A stretch of DNA of 32,620 nt from Spirosoma sp. (GTDB lineage: Bacteria; Bacteroidota; Bacteroidia; Cytophagales; Spirosomataceae): positions 1 through 32,620 of the forward strand of contig NZ_JAPLET010000027.1 of assembly GCF_026391055.1 (NCBI RefSeq). The letters run 5' to 3'. Shown piece after piece: positions 17,394 through 24,536 of this stretch. Below the pieces are notes generated by a model. That model ran no database searches and was not told where the DNA came from. It worked only from the letters and a program-made list of their open reading frames with translations. Position numbers and translations under genes: made by a program. How positions within the stretch are numbered: position 1 is the first letter of the stretch; every line of letters starts with the position of its first letter.

Positions 17394-19064
17394 ATGTACC
17401 TACGTATCGCCCTGTTACGCGCCCTCTTCTGGATCTTTGCCACAGCCGCCCTTATTACGCTGCCCGAGCAGGCTGTGGCCCAGGACTCCCTGACGTATAG
17501 TATCGATAGCTCGCTAACACTTGCGCCACCCACTGTGATTGATGCTACTATTTCCGGGAAATGGCGATTGAGTACGTTTATCGGTTACCACAGGCTTTAT
17601 GAAAAAGGGTATTTGAACGAATTGTATCTAAAGCATGGACTGCATGCCAGTCTGACAGCGGATTATTTCATCGGTCCGCACTTGGGTATAGGGGTGCTGG
17701 TCGGGTATCAGAGCCTACAGGTCGACAAGTCGTACAACCAAAGTTCGGTCATCCCTATCAACTCCTATGCCCGCACCTTGCCGCTAACGGCGTTGCACAC
17801 CTTCATGCTGACAGTTGGCCCTGCTTTATCGGTCAGCCTCAGTAAACGATTGTCACTAAATGCGAATCTTCGCGGAGGACTGTTTTACCATAGTGTCCCG
17901 GTGTTGAGCGCTTACTCCCTCAGTTATACCAACGGCGATTTACTGAACGGGAAACTGGTGGCAACCACAATCCTGCCGACAAGCCAGCGGGTTCAACCGG
18001 GGGCTAATGCGCTTTTAAGTCTCAACTATCAGGTTACCAGTCAATTTAGCCTGGGGCTGGCTGCCAGTGCTTCATATAGTTCTGTTCGTTATGCGCGATT
18101 GAATACGGCTAACGATTTCAGCCAGAAACAGCTGGACCTGCCCACTTACGGGGCGCAGATCACGGCATCGTTTCGGTTGGCGCCCGCATCGCCCTCGTCG
18201 GTCGTGGTCGCCAGTCAGCCAAAGGTTGTGGAATCCGGCCAGCCGGTACCGGTCTGTTATCCCCCTTTGCTCGACCCGGCCCAGTCCAATCTTTTCAGGG
18301 TGGGCGGTATTGAACGGCCGGTGTTCAGGTGGCGCAGCAGTGCCCCGATCTATACCGAGGGCGAACAGTACACCGTCCAGATTTACACCTTGCCGGGTAA
18401 TAAGCTGGTATACGAAAAAGTGCTCAAGGAGCAGCAGTTAGCCTGGCCTTCTCAACTACCGCTACCGGATACCGCCAGCTTTTATTTTTATACCGTCTAC
18501 ACCAGCCGGATTAGTGAGTACGGGCATTTATGCCGCAGCGAACCTGTTGCCGGAACCATTTCTTTTTTCAAAGGCCAGCCAACAAATAAGCCCTTAATGA
18601 CCCGACCATCGTTCCGGACATATGCCATTAAACTATACGAACTAGCGTCAGCAAAGGTGGCCCCGCCCGATTTGGAACGCGTTAATTTCTTTATGCGGAC
18701 GCTGCAAAAAGTTGGCCTGCTCATCAATCCGCAGACAACGACGACCGGCCAGTCGGCTACCCCCGCCGATTCGACTCAGCTCGTTATGCAGACACCGCCT
18801 AAACTTGTTTATGAAGGGCCCGTAGAGGAGTCGGCGTTTGCCTGGCCTGCCAGGGTTCCGCTGCCTGCCCGGCCAACCGCCTACGAATACATCATCAGCG
18901 CTCTTGATAACCAGGAGGTCGCTCAGCGCAGCTACCTGATCGTAGAACCAAATGGCTGTTACACGATCATTGGCGACGATACAAAGAATTCGTTTTTACG
19001 ATTCAGGGGAGCACCGGCTGCCGTGGTGGTACCGCCCGATCCGGTGCCTGTAAACAAGAAATAA
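17394..19064 (+). CDS. Secreted, probable outer-membrane protein in the T6SS operon
   Basis: This 556-aa protein is of no named family I recognise. It has a signal peptide (residues ~1-29, hydrophobic core then A-V-A-Q), with no lipobox Cys. Residues about 40-265 read as alternating beta strands (A-D-Y-F-I-G-P-H-L-G-I-G-V-L-V-G-Y, L-S-A-N-L-R-G-G-L-F-Y), as in small outer-membrane barrels. After a proline-rich linker there are two related modules. Residues ~337-368 (K-L-V-Y-E-K ... A-W-P-S-Q-L-P-L-P) and ~470-501 (K-L-V-Y-E-G ... A-W-P-A-R-V-P-L-P) align well, an internal duplication. It lies 9 nt after tssF and converges on tssG. It could anchor or gate the T6SSiii complex at the outer membrane; that role is inference. 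It is not a TssQ-like lipoprotein by sequence. Confidence 0.75.
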   Translation: MYLRIALLRALFWIFATAALITLPEQAVAQDSLTYSIDSSLTLAPPTVIDATISGKWRLSTFIGYHRLYEKGYLNELYLKHGLHASLTADYFIGPHLGIGVLVGYQSLQVDKSYNQSSVIPINSYARTLPLTALHTFMLTVGPALSVSLSKRLSLNANLRGGLFYHSVPVLSAYSLSYTNGDLLNGKLVATTILPTSQRVQPGANALLSLNYQVTSQFSLGLAASASYSSVRYARLNTANDFSQKQLDLPTYGAQITASFRLAPASPSSVVVASQPKVVESGQPVPVCYPPLLDPAQSNLFRVGGIERPVFRWRSSAPIYTEGEQYTVQIYTLPGNKLVYEKVLKEQQLAWPSQLPLPDTASFYFYTVYTSRISEYGHLCRSEPVAGTISFFKGQPTNKPLMTRPSFRTYAIKLYELASAKVAPPDLERVNFFMRTLQKVGLLINPQTTTTGQSATPADSTQLVMQTPPKLVYEGPVEESAFAWPARVPLPARPTAYEYIISALDNQEVAQRSYLIVEPNGCYTIIGDDTKNSFLRFRGAPAAVVVPPDPVPVNKK

Positions 19065-19080
19065 CGATGAGCCGCGCCTA

Positions 19081-20025
19081 CTAGAGAAAACTGGTGTAAC
19101 CCAGATACACGTCGTTTGGCTGAGGAGCGTCCTGTGCGTTTGGTGAGGTCAAGACAGAAACAGTAAAGTCAATAGAGACTGGAAGGAAATAATTAACAAG
19201 CGTATGCAACAAGGCAATCGATTGAGAGTGTGGCAGAAAAAGTGGCACCTGGGCAGGCGGAACTGGACCGATGATGATCTGTACGCCGTTGCGGCCGTCG
19301 TCGAAACGTTCACCTATTACCGCATCGATGCCTAGCCGACAATTAGCCAGTGTTGGTAAACCACCATCGGCCAGGGTTGACTGGTGTATTTGATGGCCTG
19401 CTTCAACCTGTACCGGAACGGCAAAGAAGACTTGTAAAAACTGACTTAACCAGACAAGATTGCTGCGAAGCAGATGCATCCAGGGCAGTACTTGTAAGAA
19501 AAGACCCGTCTGCATCCGGTTCATGTCCTTAATAATGGGCCATTGCTCGGCAAATTGATCGATTATGGTTCTGGCTGTGTCCGGGTGTTCAACGGCGCTT
19601 TCGTGTTGGACGGCCAGGGTTCGGAGGTAGTTCAGTTCGGCATCGAATGGCAGGAAAAAAAGGCGGGCCTGCCGTTCGTGATCACGATCCTGCCGAATGG
19701 TATCGAGGGTCTGGTCGGTGTCGGCAAGTTTGGATAAGTCTTTAGGTGGGAAGAACAGGTATTGCGGCAGCATATCGAACAAGCCTTCGCGGGGCGTATC
19801 GATACGGTTGTAAATAAAGGTAGACCCCTCCAGCAGCCAGTCGTTCATCTCCAGTATATCTTTGGAGTAGGCGCGATTATAAAGGCCGGTTGGGTTGATG
19901 ATAATTCGTTCCGGGGGTATCTGCTGATCGGCCAGTGAGGCTGCCAGAAGTTCGGCTTTGAAATCGACATCAAGCAGATCGAGAAAATAAGGCTGTAACG
20001 TTGACGGTTGATTTGAAATTGTCAT
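19081..20025 (-). CDS. tssG: T6SS baseplate protein TssG (opposite strand)
   Basis: This protein is 314 aa from the ATG at 20025 and belongs to the TssG/VasB family, the partner of TssF in the baseplate wedge. It ends L-G-Y-T-S-F-L, the subtype iii form of the L-G-W-x-S-W-L ending typical of TssG. It also has a conserved-looking F-P-P-K-D stretch, a V-x-I-G-P-V-P motif and a helical middle. The frame extends to a GTG at 20043, but the ATG is preferred. It is unusual in being inverted relative to tssE/F and tssO-C. Its 3' end faces the outer-membrane gene across 16 bp, and its 5' end lies about 70 bp from the divergent tssO start. Confidence 0.85.
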   Translation of the reverse strand: MTISNQPSTLQPYFLDLLDVDFKAELLAASLADQQIPPERIIINPTGLYNRAYSKDILEMNDWLLEGSTFIYNRIDTPREGLFDMLPQYLFFPPKDLSKLADTDQTLDTIRQDRDHERQARLFFLPFDAELNYLRTLAVQHESAVEHPDTARTIIDQFAEQWPIIKDMNRMQTGLFLQVLPWMHLLRSNLVWLSQFLQVFFAVPVQVEAGHQIHQSTLADGGLPTLANCRLGIDAVIGERFDDGRNGVQIIIGPVPPAQVPLFLPHSQSIALLHTLVNYFLPVSIDFTVSVLTSPNAQDAPQPNDVYLGYTSFL

Positions 20026-20073
20026 GGATGTAGAAGCCAGCACTGTAAATGATCAACAAGTTACCTGTTTCTG

Positions 20074-20090
20074 CTAAAAGAACCTTTTAG
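20074..20090. promoter_or_regulatory. Short hairpin just upstream of tssO
   Basis: CTAAAAG (20074-20080) and CTTTTAG (20084-20090) are perfect inverted arms with a 3-nt loop, ending 4 nt before the tssO ATG. It sits between divergent tssG and tssO. It could limit access to the tssO start or be an operator. The stem is short and AT-rich, so chance is possible. Confidence 0.3.
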
Positions 20091-20094
20091 ACCA

Positions 20095-20586
20095 ATGAAA
20101 TCATTAAATTATAAGGAAATTAATCAGGCGTTTAACCGATTTCTGGTCTGGTTCATCAGCCTGTTGCTGACAACGGTTGCCTGTGTGTTTTTGTACGTTA
20201 AAGCAAGTTCAAATCAGTTTAACCGGTTGGTTCAGCAGAAAGAGGATTTCGATCGGATATTCTACAAAGATGCGCTGCTGGCCGATAAAGTCGACTCGCT
20301 GTACACCTACATGAGTTTGCTCAACACGAGTCAGATTCGGGACGACCGCCAGATGGAACGGTTAATCACCAAGAAAAAAGAAGAGTATACCAAACTGGTG
20401 AATCAGGAGCGGAAAAGCTCGCCCTACTTCGTTGTGTATAACCGCTTATTCAGCCATGTGAACGAGATGCTTCTGCTGAAAGACTCGCTGAACAGAGCTA
20501 TGCTGGAAGAAAGCGATATGCGAAGTGAGCTAAGAGACTGCCTGCAGCGGGCAGTTAATGAACATCGGCAGCGTAAACGTAATTGA
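20095..20586 (+). CDS. tssO: T6SSiii membrane protein TssO
   Basis: This 163-aa protein has a short cytoplasmic tail, one transmembrane helix (about residues 17-36, F-L-V-W-F-I-S-L-L-L-T-T-V-A-C-V-F-L-Y-V) and a long periplasmic helical region rich in charged residues. Size, topology and position at the head of the tssO-P-R run fit TssO, a component of the Bacteroidota T6SSiii trans-envelope complex. The periplasmic helices (residues ~40-155) probably form coiled coils. The next gene starts 23 nt downstream and has the same design. Confidence 0.8.
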   Translation: MKSLNYKEINQAFNRFLVWFISLLLTTVACVFLYVKASSNQFNRLVQQKEDFDRIFYKDALLADKVDSLYTYMSLLNTSQIRDDRQMERLITKKKEEYTKLVNQERKSSPYFVVYNRLFSHVNEMLLLKDSLNRAMLEESDMRSELRDCLQRAVNEHRQRKRN

Positions 20587-20609
20587 TGCGGCACTTTTAA
20601 CGAACAGAG

Positions 20610-21134
20610 ATGGAAACATTTTTTCGACTTACCATGCGCGAACGGCGACTTCAGTTTATGTACCTGCTCGCGGTACTTTGTCTGTTAACGCTATTCGTCA
20701 GCTTTATTGCTTTCAAAAGTAACACCTATTCGAGTGCCGAATCGAAACGGGTGTCGAGCAAAATCAAACAGCAGGAGCAGATCCTGAAAAGCCAGATAAG
20801 GAATATGCCCCTGCTGGACTCTGCTTACCAGTCTATCGTTGCTTTCCAGCCCCAGGTGAACGCTGTTTTTGTTGAAGTGGAAATAGAGGAGCATCTGAAC
20901 GAGATCAAGCGGCTCTCCAATCCACAAATGGATAACACCCGGTTCAGGTCGTTTGGACAGATCGCCGATTTTTACCGGATGATGTACATCGACAAGAAGA
21001 TCGTCTGGAGCAAGCAGTCCAACATTAGTTTGTTTCGTAAGCAACTGGATGATTGCAGCGTGGGATTGATATCGAATGCAACATCAACCCCCGGCCCGTC
21101 TGCGTCCCCTCAACCCAATCCTGGTGACCAATAG
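20610..21134 (+). CDS. Second TssO-like T6SSiii membrane protein
   Basis: This 174-aa protein has the same layout as the gene before it: one N-terminal membrane helix (about residues 17-35, M-Y-L-L-A-V-L-C-L-L-T-L-F-V-S-F-I-A-F), then a helical periplasmic domain and a conserved-looking D-D-C near residue 150. A low-complexity Ser/Pro/Thr tail follows. The N-terminal M-R-E-R-R-L-Q-F-M segment is a typical basic cytoplasmic flank. I take it as a TssO paralogue or a related subunit of the same complex. It is not obviously TssQ, which is a lipoprotein, since no lipobox is present. It starts 23 nt after tssO and ends 5 nt before tssP. Confidence 0.72.
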   Translation: METFFRLTMRERRLQFMYLLAVLCLLTLFVSFIAFKSNTYSSAESKRVSSKIKQQEQILKSQIRNMPLLDSAYQSIVAFQPQVNAVFVEVEIEEHLNEIKRLSNPQMDNTRFRSFGQIADFYRMMYIDKKIVWSKQSNISLFRKQLDDCSVGLISNATSTPGPSASPQPNPGDQ

Positions 21135-21139
21135 CCGTT

Positions 21140-22027
21140 ATGAATAGCAAAATGACCTTATCGGCACGGGCGCTGTTTTTTACCCTGATCGTATTGTCGG
21201 GGCTTTATCAGTATACGGCTGAGCCTACCATTCGGGCCAAGGTGGAACCCATCCAGCAGGTAGCCGGTCAGCCCATACGTTATGTCGACAGTACGGACGC
21301 GGACGGCAGGCGACACTGGGAGTTCGGTAACGGACAGGATTCCAGGGTGGCCAAAGGTGAGTTTTACTATTCACAGCCCGGTACGTACCTGATTCGGCTA
21401 ACAATTGATAATAACCTGACCAAAACGTTTTCCGTTGTGGTTACGCCCCGCAAAATTGTGCAGACGCAGGATTCGCTGGTGAAGATTAAAGGACCGGCAA
21501 CGGGTTATGAGCGCGAAAAACTGGTATTTACCGCCGAAGGGGGAGGAGCCCGTCAGTTCTCCTGGCGCTTTGGAGCCAGTGGTCAGATTGACTCGCGCGA
21601 CCAGACGGCTATCTACAGTTATCCGGCGGTAGAGAGTTATACGCCCTTCCAGGTGTACAAAATCGAACTCATGACAGATGTAACCAAGTATCCGGTTGTC
21701 AAAGAGGTTCGGATTTTTAAAGGGTTCAACAAATTCGCTCCTACCATCGATTCACTCGATATTACGGGTAGTGATTTCAAAAGGCGACTACAGCTTATTG
21801 CAGACGGGCAATCCTTCAATGTGCATTACAACTATTTATTGAAGCGGTATTTGTGCGAGAAGAACAATACAATCGTGCGCATTAACGATGCGAAAACCAA
21901 TGACTTTTATTCGTACTGTATGGGCTTGCAATTCGATCGGGGCGTACGGATCGATGGGGTAGCGGTAATCGCTGATTCGCTTACCTCCTGTCTTGTGCGC
22001 CTAAACGTGACCCAGCATAACCAATGA
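21140..22027 (+). CDS. tssP: T6SSiii periplasmic protein TssP (PKD-like)
   Basis: This 295-aa protein has an N-terminal hydrophobic segment (residues ~8-25) acting as a signal anchor or signal peptide. A PKD-like beta-sandwich follows, with W-E-F-G-N-G near residue 54 and F-Y-Y-S-Q-P-G-T-Y-L-I-R-L near 76. A second, looser PKD-like unit carries F-S-W-R-F-G near residue 139. The C-terminal part has three cysteines (C-E, Y-C-M and S-C-L contexts) that could form disulphides. PKD content, size and position fit TssP, a periplasmic part of the T6SSiii envelope complex. Its stop overlaps the tssR start (ATGA at 22024-22027), suggesting translational coupling. Confidence 0.8.
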   Translation: MNSKMTLSARALFFTLIVLSGLYQYTAEPTIRAKVEPIQQVAGQPIRYVDSTDADGRRHWEFGNGQDSRVAKGEFYYSQPGTYLIRLTIDNNLTKTFSVVVTPRKIVQTQDSLVKIKGPATGYEREKLVFTAEGGGARQFSWRFGASGQIDSRDQTAIYSYPAVESYTPFQVYKIELMTDVTKYPVVKEVRIFKGFNKFAPTIDSLDITGSDFKRRLQLIADGQSFNVHYNYLLKRYLCEKNNTIVRINDAKTNDFYSYCMGLQFDRGVRIDGVAVIADSLTSCLVRLNVTQHNQ

Positions 22028-24513
22028 AGCACCTCGTTCGTCATTGTTATTTTCAGTGGCCCGGCTGGCTCCCGTGCTTCGTACTTCTCCGGCAGTTTTC
22101 CGGCGTTGTACTGTTCTGGCTGTGCTGTCAGGAAACCGCAATGGCTCAACTGCCTTTCTTTATGCGGGTGGCCCGGCAGCCGTATAACCTGGTGCCGCAT
22201 TCGGGGGGGGGCGGTTCGACAAAAACGGTGGCGGATGTAGCCAAAGGAGGAGCCGATCTGAATTTTCAGCCAGCAGGCGGCACACCCTGGGTCGTTTACT
22301 CTGACCGCGTCAACAACAATACGTTCCGAAATGCCAATGGCACTGTCCCTTTCCGCAAAATGGGCTTCTTGGAAGCCTTTTATGTTCTGAAGGAGCGGAA
22401 CGGGTATCTGAAACTCATCAAGTACGATCCTAAACTACCCATTGGCAATAAGTTCTCCAGCCGGGCGGTTACCGACCGAAAAGCAGTTGTTTACTACGGG
22501 TGGGCCCCTAAAGCCCGCTTTCTGCTGGCCAACCAAAGTATCCGGTCGACCGATCAGCGCCGAGCCCAGATTTTCAGTGCCGTGCTGGCTCAACCGGTTC
22601 TGGTTGCCCGGCCGAACCAATATTTCGCCAACGATTCGGTAAAACTGTATTCAGAGCCCACTCAGCAAACCCTGGTGGGCGATAAAATGCGGTTGTATGA
22701 TCTGACCTATATATACAAGCTGTCAGAAACCCGTCGGCAAGCCCTGATTGGCAGGGCGTCCTGGTTTCCGACCGACAGTGTCAAGCAGATACTTCTGGGA
22801 TGGGCGCCTATTGATGTGCTGCAGTCCGTTGGCAATCGGCTGTTTCTGGAACCCGACACCACAACCCTGCAACAGCCGTCGTTGCCGCTATACCGGTCGC
22901 TGTCGGCAGCCGCCCGGAAGCTACCCGATTCGACCGTAACGAGTAATTCCTTTCCGGCCGTCTCCTGGAATCAGTTCGGTACTAAATTCCCGGTACTCAA
23001 TCAATACAGAAATAATAAAGACAGTCAAACCGTTGTGCAGACGAACGGCATGACACCGCTGTTGGTCAGGCGCCATGTCCCCATTCTGAACGTGAATGGC
23101 CAGCCGATCAGCAGCCAGCAACTGGCCAGCATTCGCACCAATAATAACAACTATAACCTGATTTATGTAATTGAAGGCAGCCCGGCTATGCAACCCTACT
23201 GGGGAGAAATGGTAAACACCATTCAGTTCACTATCTCGCAGTTGTCGCAGGATTCATCCCGGTCCATTAACTTACGGGCGGGCGCTGTGGTGTATAATGA
23301 GTACAAAAAAACGGACGACAATAAGTTGCGGGGCAACGTAGATCTAAGCCCGCTGACCACTAATTACGTCTATCTGCTGAATGAATTAAGAAAGCTGATG
23401 CCACCAGCTAGGGGGCAGCCGGAGCCTGAGGCTAAAAGTGTTCGGTTTGGGGTCGGGAAAGCCCTGGAGCTGTTTGCTGCCCATCCTAATGAAAACAACA
23501 TATTGGTGCTGGTGGGAATCAACGGCGACATGCAATCCATCGTTGATGGGATTCTGGTCCCTTCGGCCCTCAAAAGCGTAGAATGCCGCTTGTTGGCGTT
23601 TCAGGTATATTCGCCCGTGGGGGATGTCGCCAATAATTTTGTGCTGCACGCCCGCGAACTGGTGCTGGAGATTGCCAATCAGGGGAGTATCCTGAAAAAA
23701 AACAGGCTGGTTCGACCGGATATGGTGACGCCTTCCAACGAATTTAACCACCGGGTCGGCGATCGTAATGAATATAATCTGGCTTATCCGCAGCGGAGTA
23801 TGGTGCCGGGCTGGGTTCTTTTTCCAAGAAAAAACCAAACCCTGCCCTTCAAGGAGTTATACGCAGCTACAGATAGCCTGTTCAGGCAAGTCAGCCATGA
23901 GTCAGAAACAATCATAGACGCTCTGGAAAGTACCTTTCAGCATCTGGAGCTGTTGGGTGACCGGGTAAATCCGAAGCTAACACCTATCTATGCTTCTCTT
24001 GGGATGAGTTTGCCCGCTGTTGCGTCGACCTTAATGCCGCTCGAAGCGTATCCCTTTCTGGTTCGGGCCTACACGCCCACGATGCGTAGCGACGGCCGCC
24101 GGTGGAAGTTCATTGCCTTGTTGCCGCTGGACGAATACGAGAGTATAAGCCGCTGGCTGGAGCAACTGAGCAGCGAAGACCTCGACCCGGCCGGTTATTT
24201 TGACCGGCTCAGGCTTTCCCGCCGGTACCATGAGACTATTAGAGAGATTGGGCTGCCTCCCGAAACTACGCTGACTCTTGATCAGATCCTGAACGGAATT
24301 TTAGATTTGCCCGTCGCCAATCCACTTTTCAAACGGATTACCGTCAGTCAGTTAACGAATCGTAAACAGCTATCCGATGCTTTGCTCAGCCAGGTCTTGT
24401 ACCTGCTCCGCGAACGGCGCGATTATTTTCGTCGGATACCCACCTTTCGAAATAGCCGGTTTACGTCGAATGGGCGGACGTATTACTGGATCAGCGAAGA
24501 CCTTTTTAAATAA
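22024..24513 (+). CDS. tssR: T6SSiii envelope protein TssR (VWA-like)
   Basis: This 829-aa protein has an N-terminal export signal with a hydrophobic stretch up to about residue 35 and a likely cut after A-M-A (about residue 41). A Cys-Cys pair precedes the cut but does not form a canonical lipobox. Residues about 95-260 look like SH3-type beta-rich segments. Residues about 375-560 resemble a von Willebrand A fold starting N-L-I-Y-V-I-E-G-S-P-A-M. Its metal site is degenerate (Glu384-Gly-Ser-Pro-Ala in place of D-x-S-x-S). Length and position match TssR, the largest periplasmic subunit of the T6SSiii complex. It is coupled to tssP by a 4-bp overlap and followed by clpV after 23 bp. Confidence 0.83.
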   Translation: MKHLVRHCYFQWPGWLPCFVLLRQFSGVVLFWLCCQETAMAQLPFFMRVARQPYNLVPHSGGGGSTKTVADVAKGGADLNFQPAGGTPWVVYSDRVNNNTFRNANGTVPFRKMGFLEAFYVLKERNGYLKLIKYDPKLPIGNKFSSRAVTDRKAVVYYGWAPKARFLLANQSIRSTDQRRAQIFSAVLAQPVLVARPNQYFANDSVKLYSEPTQQTLVGDKMRLYDLTYIYKLSETRRQALIGRASWFPTDSVKQILLGWAPIDVLQSVGNRLFLEPDTTTLQQPSLPLYRSLSAAARKLPDSTVTSNSFPAVSWNQFGTKFPVLNQYRNNKDSQTVVQTNGMTPLLVRRHVPILNVNGQPISSQQLASIRTNNNNYNLIYVIEGSPAMQPYWGEMVNTIQFTISQLSQDSSRSINLRAGAVVYNEYKKTDDNKLRGNVDLSPLTTNYVYLLNELRKLMPPARGQPEPEAKSVRFGVGKALELFAAHPNENNILVLVGINGDMQSIVDGILVPSALKSVECRLLAFQVYSPVGDVANNFVLHARELVLEIANQGSILKKNRLVRPDMVTPSNEFNHRVGDRNEYNLAYPQRSMVPGWVLFPRKNQTLPFKELYAATDSLFRQVSHESETIIDALESTFQHLELLGDRVNPKLTPIYASLGMSLPAVASTLMPLEAYPFLVRAYTPTMRSDGRRWKFIALLPLDEYESISRWLEQLSSEDLDPAGYFDRLRLSRRYHETIREIGLPPETTLTLDQILNGILDLPVANPLFKRITVSQLTNRKQLSDALLSQVLYLLRERRDYFRRIPTFRNSRFTSNGRTYYWISEDLFK

Positions 24514-24536
24514 ACACGTTCCTCATCACTACCTGT

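Noticed and set aside
20026..20043. GTG at 20043 as the tssG start
   Set aside because: It adds only six residues; the ATG at 20025 is a better start.
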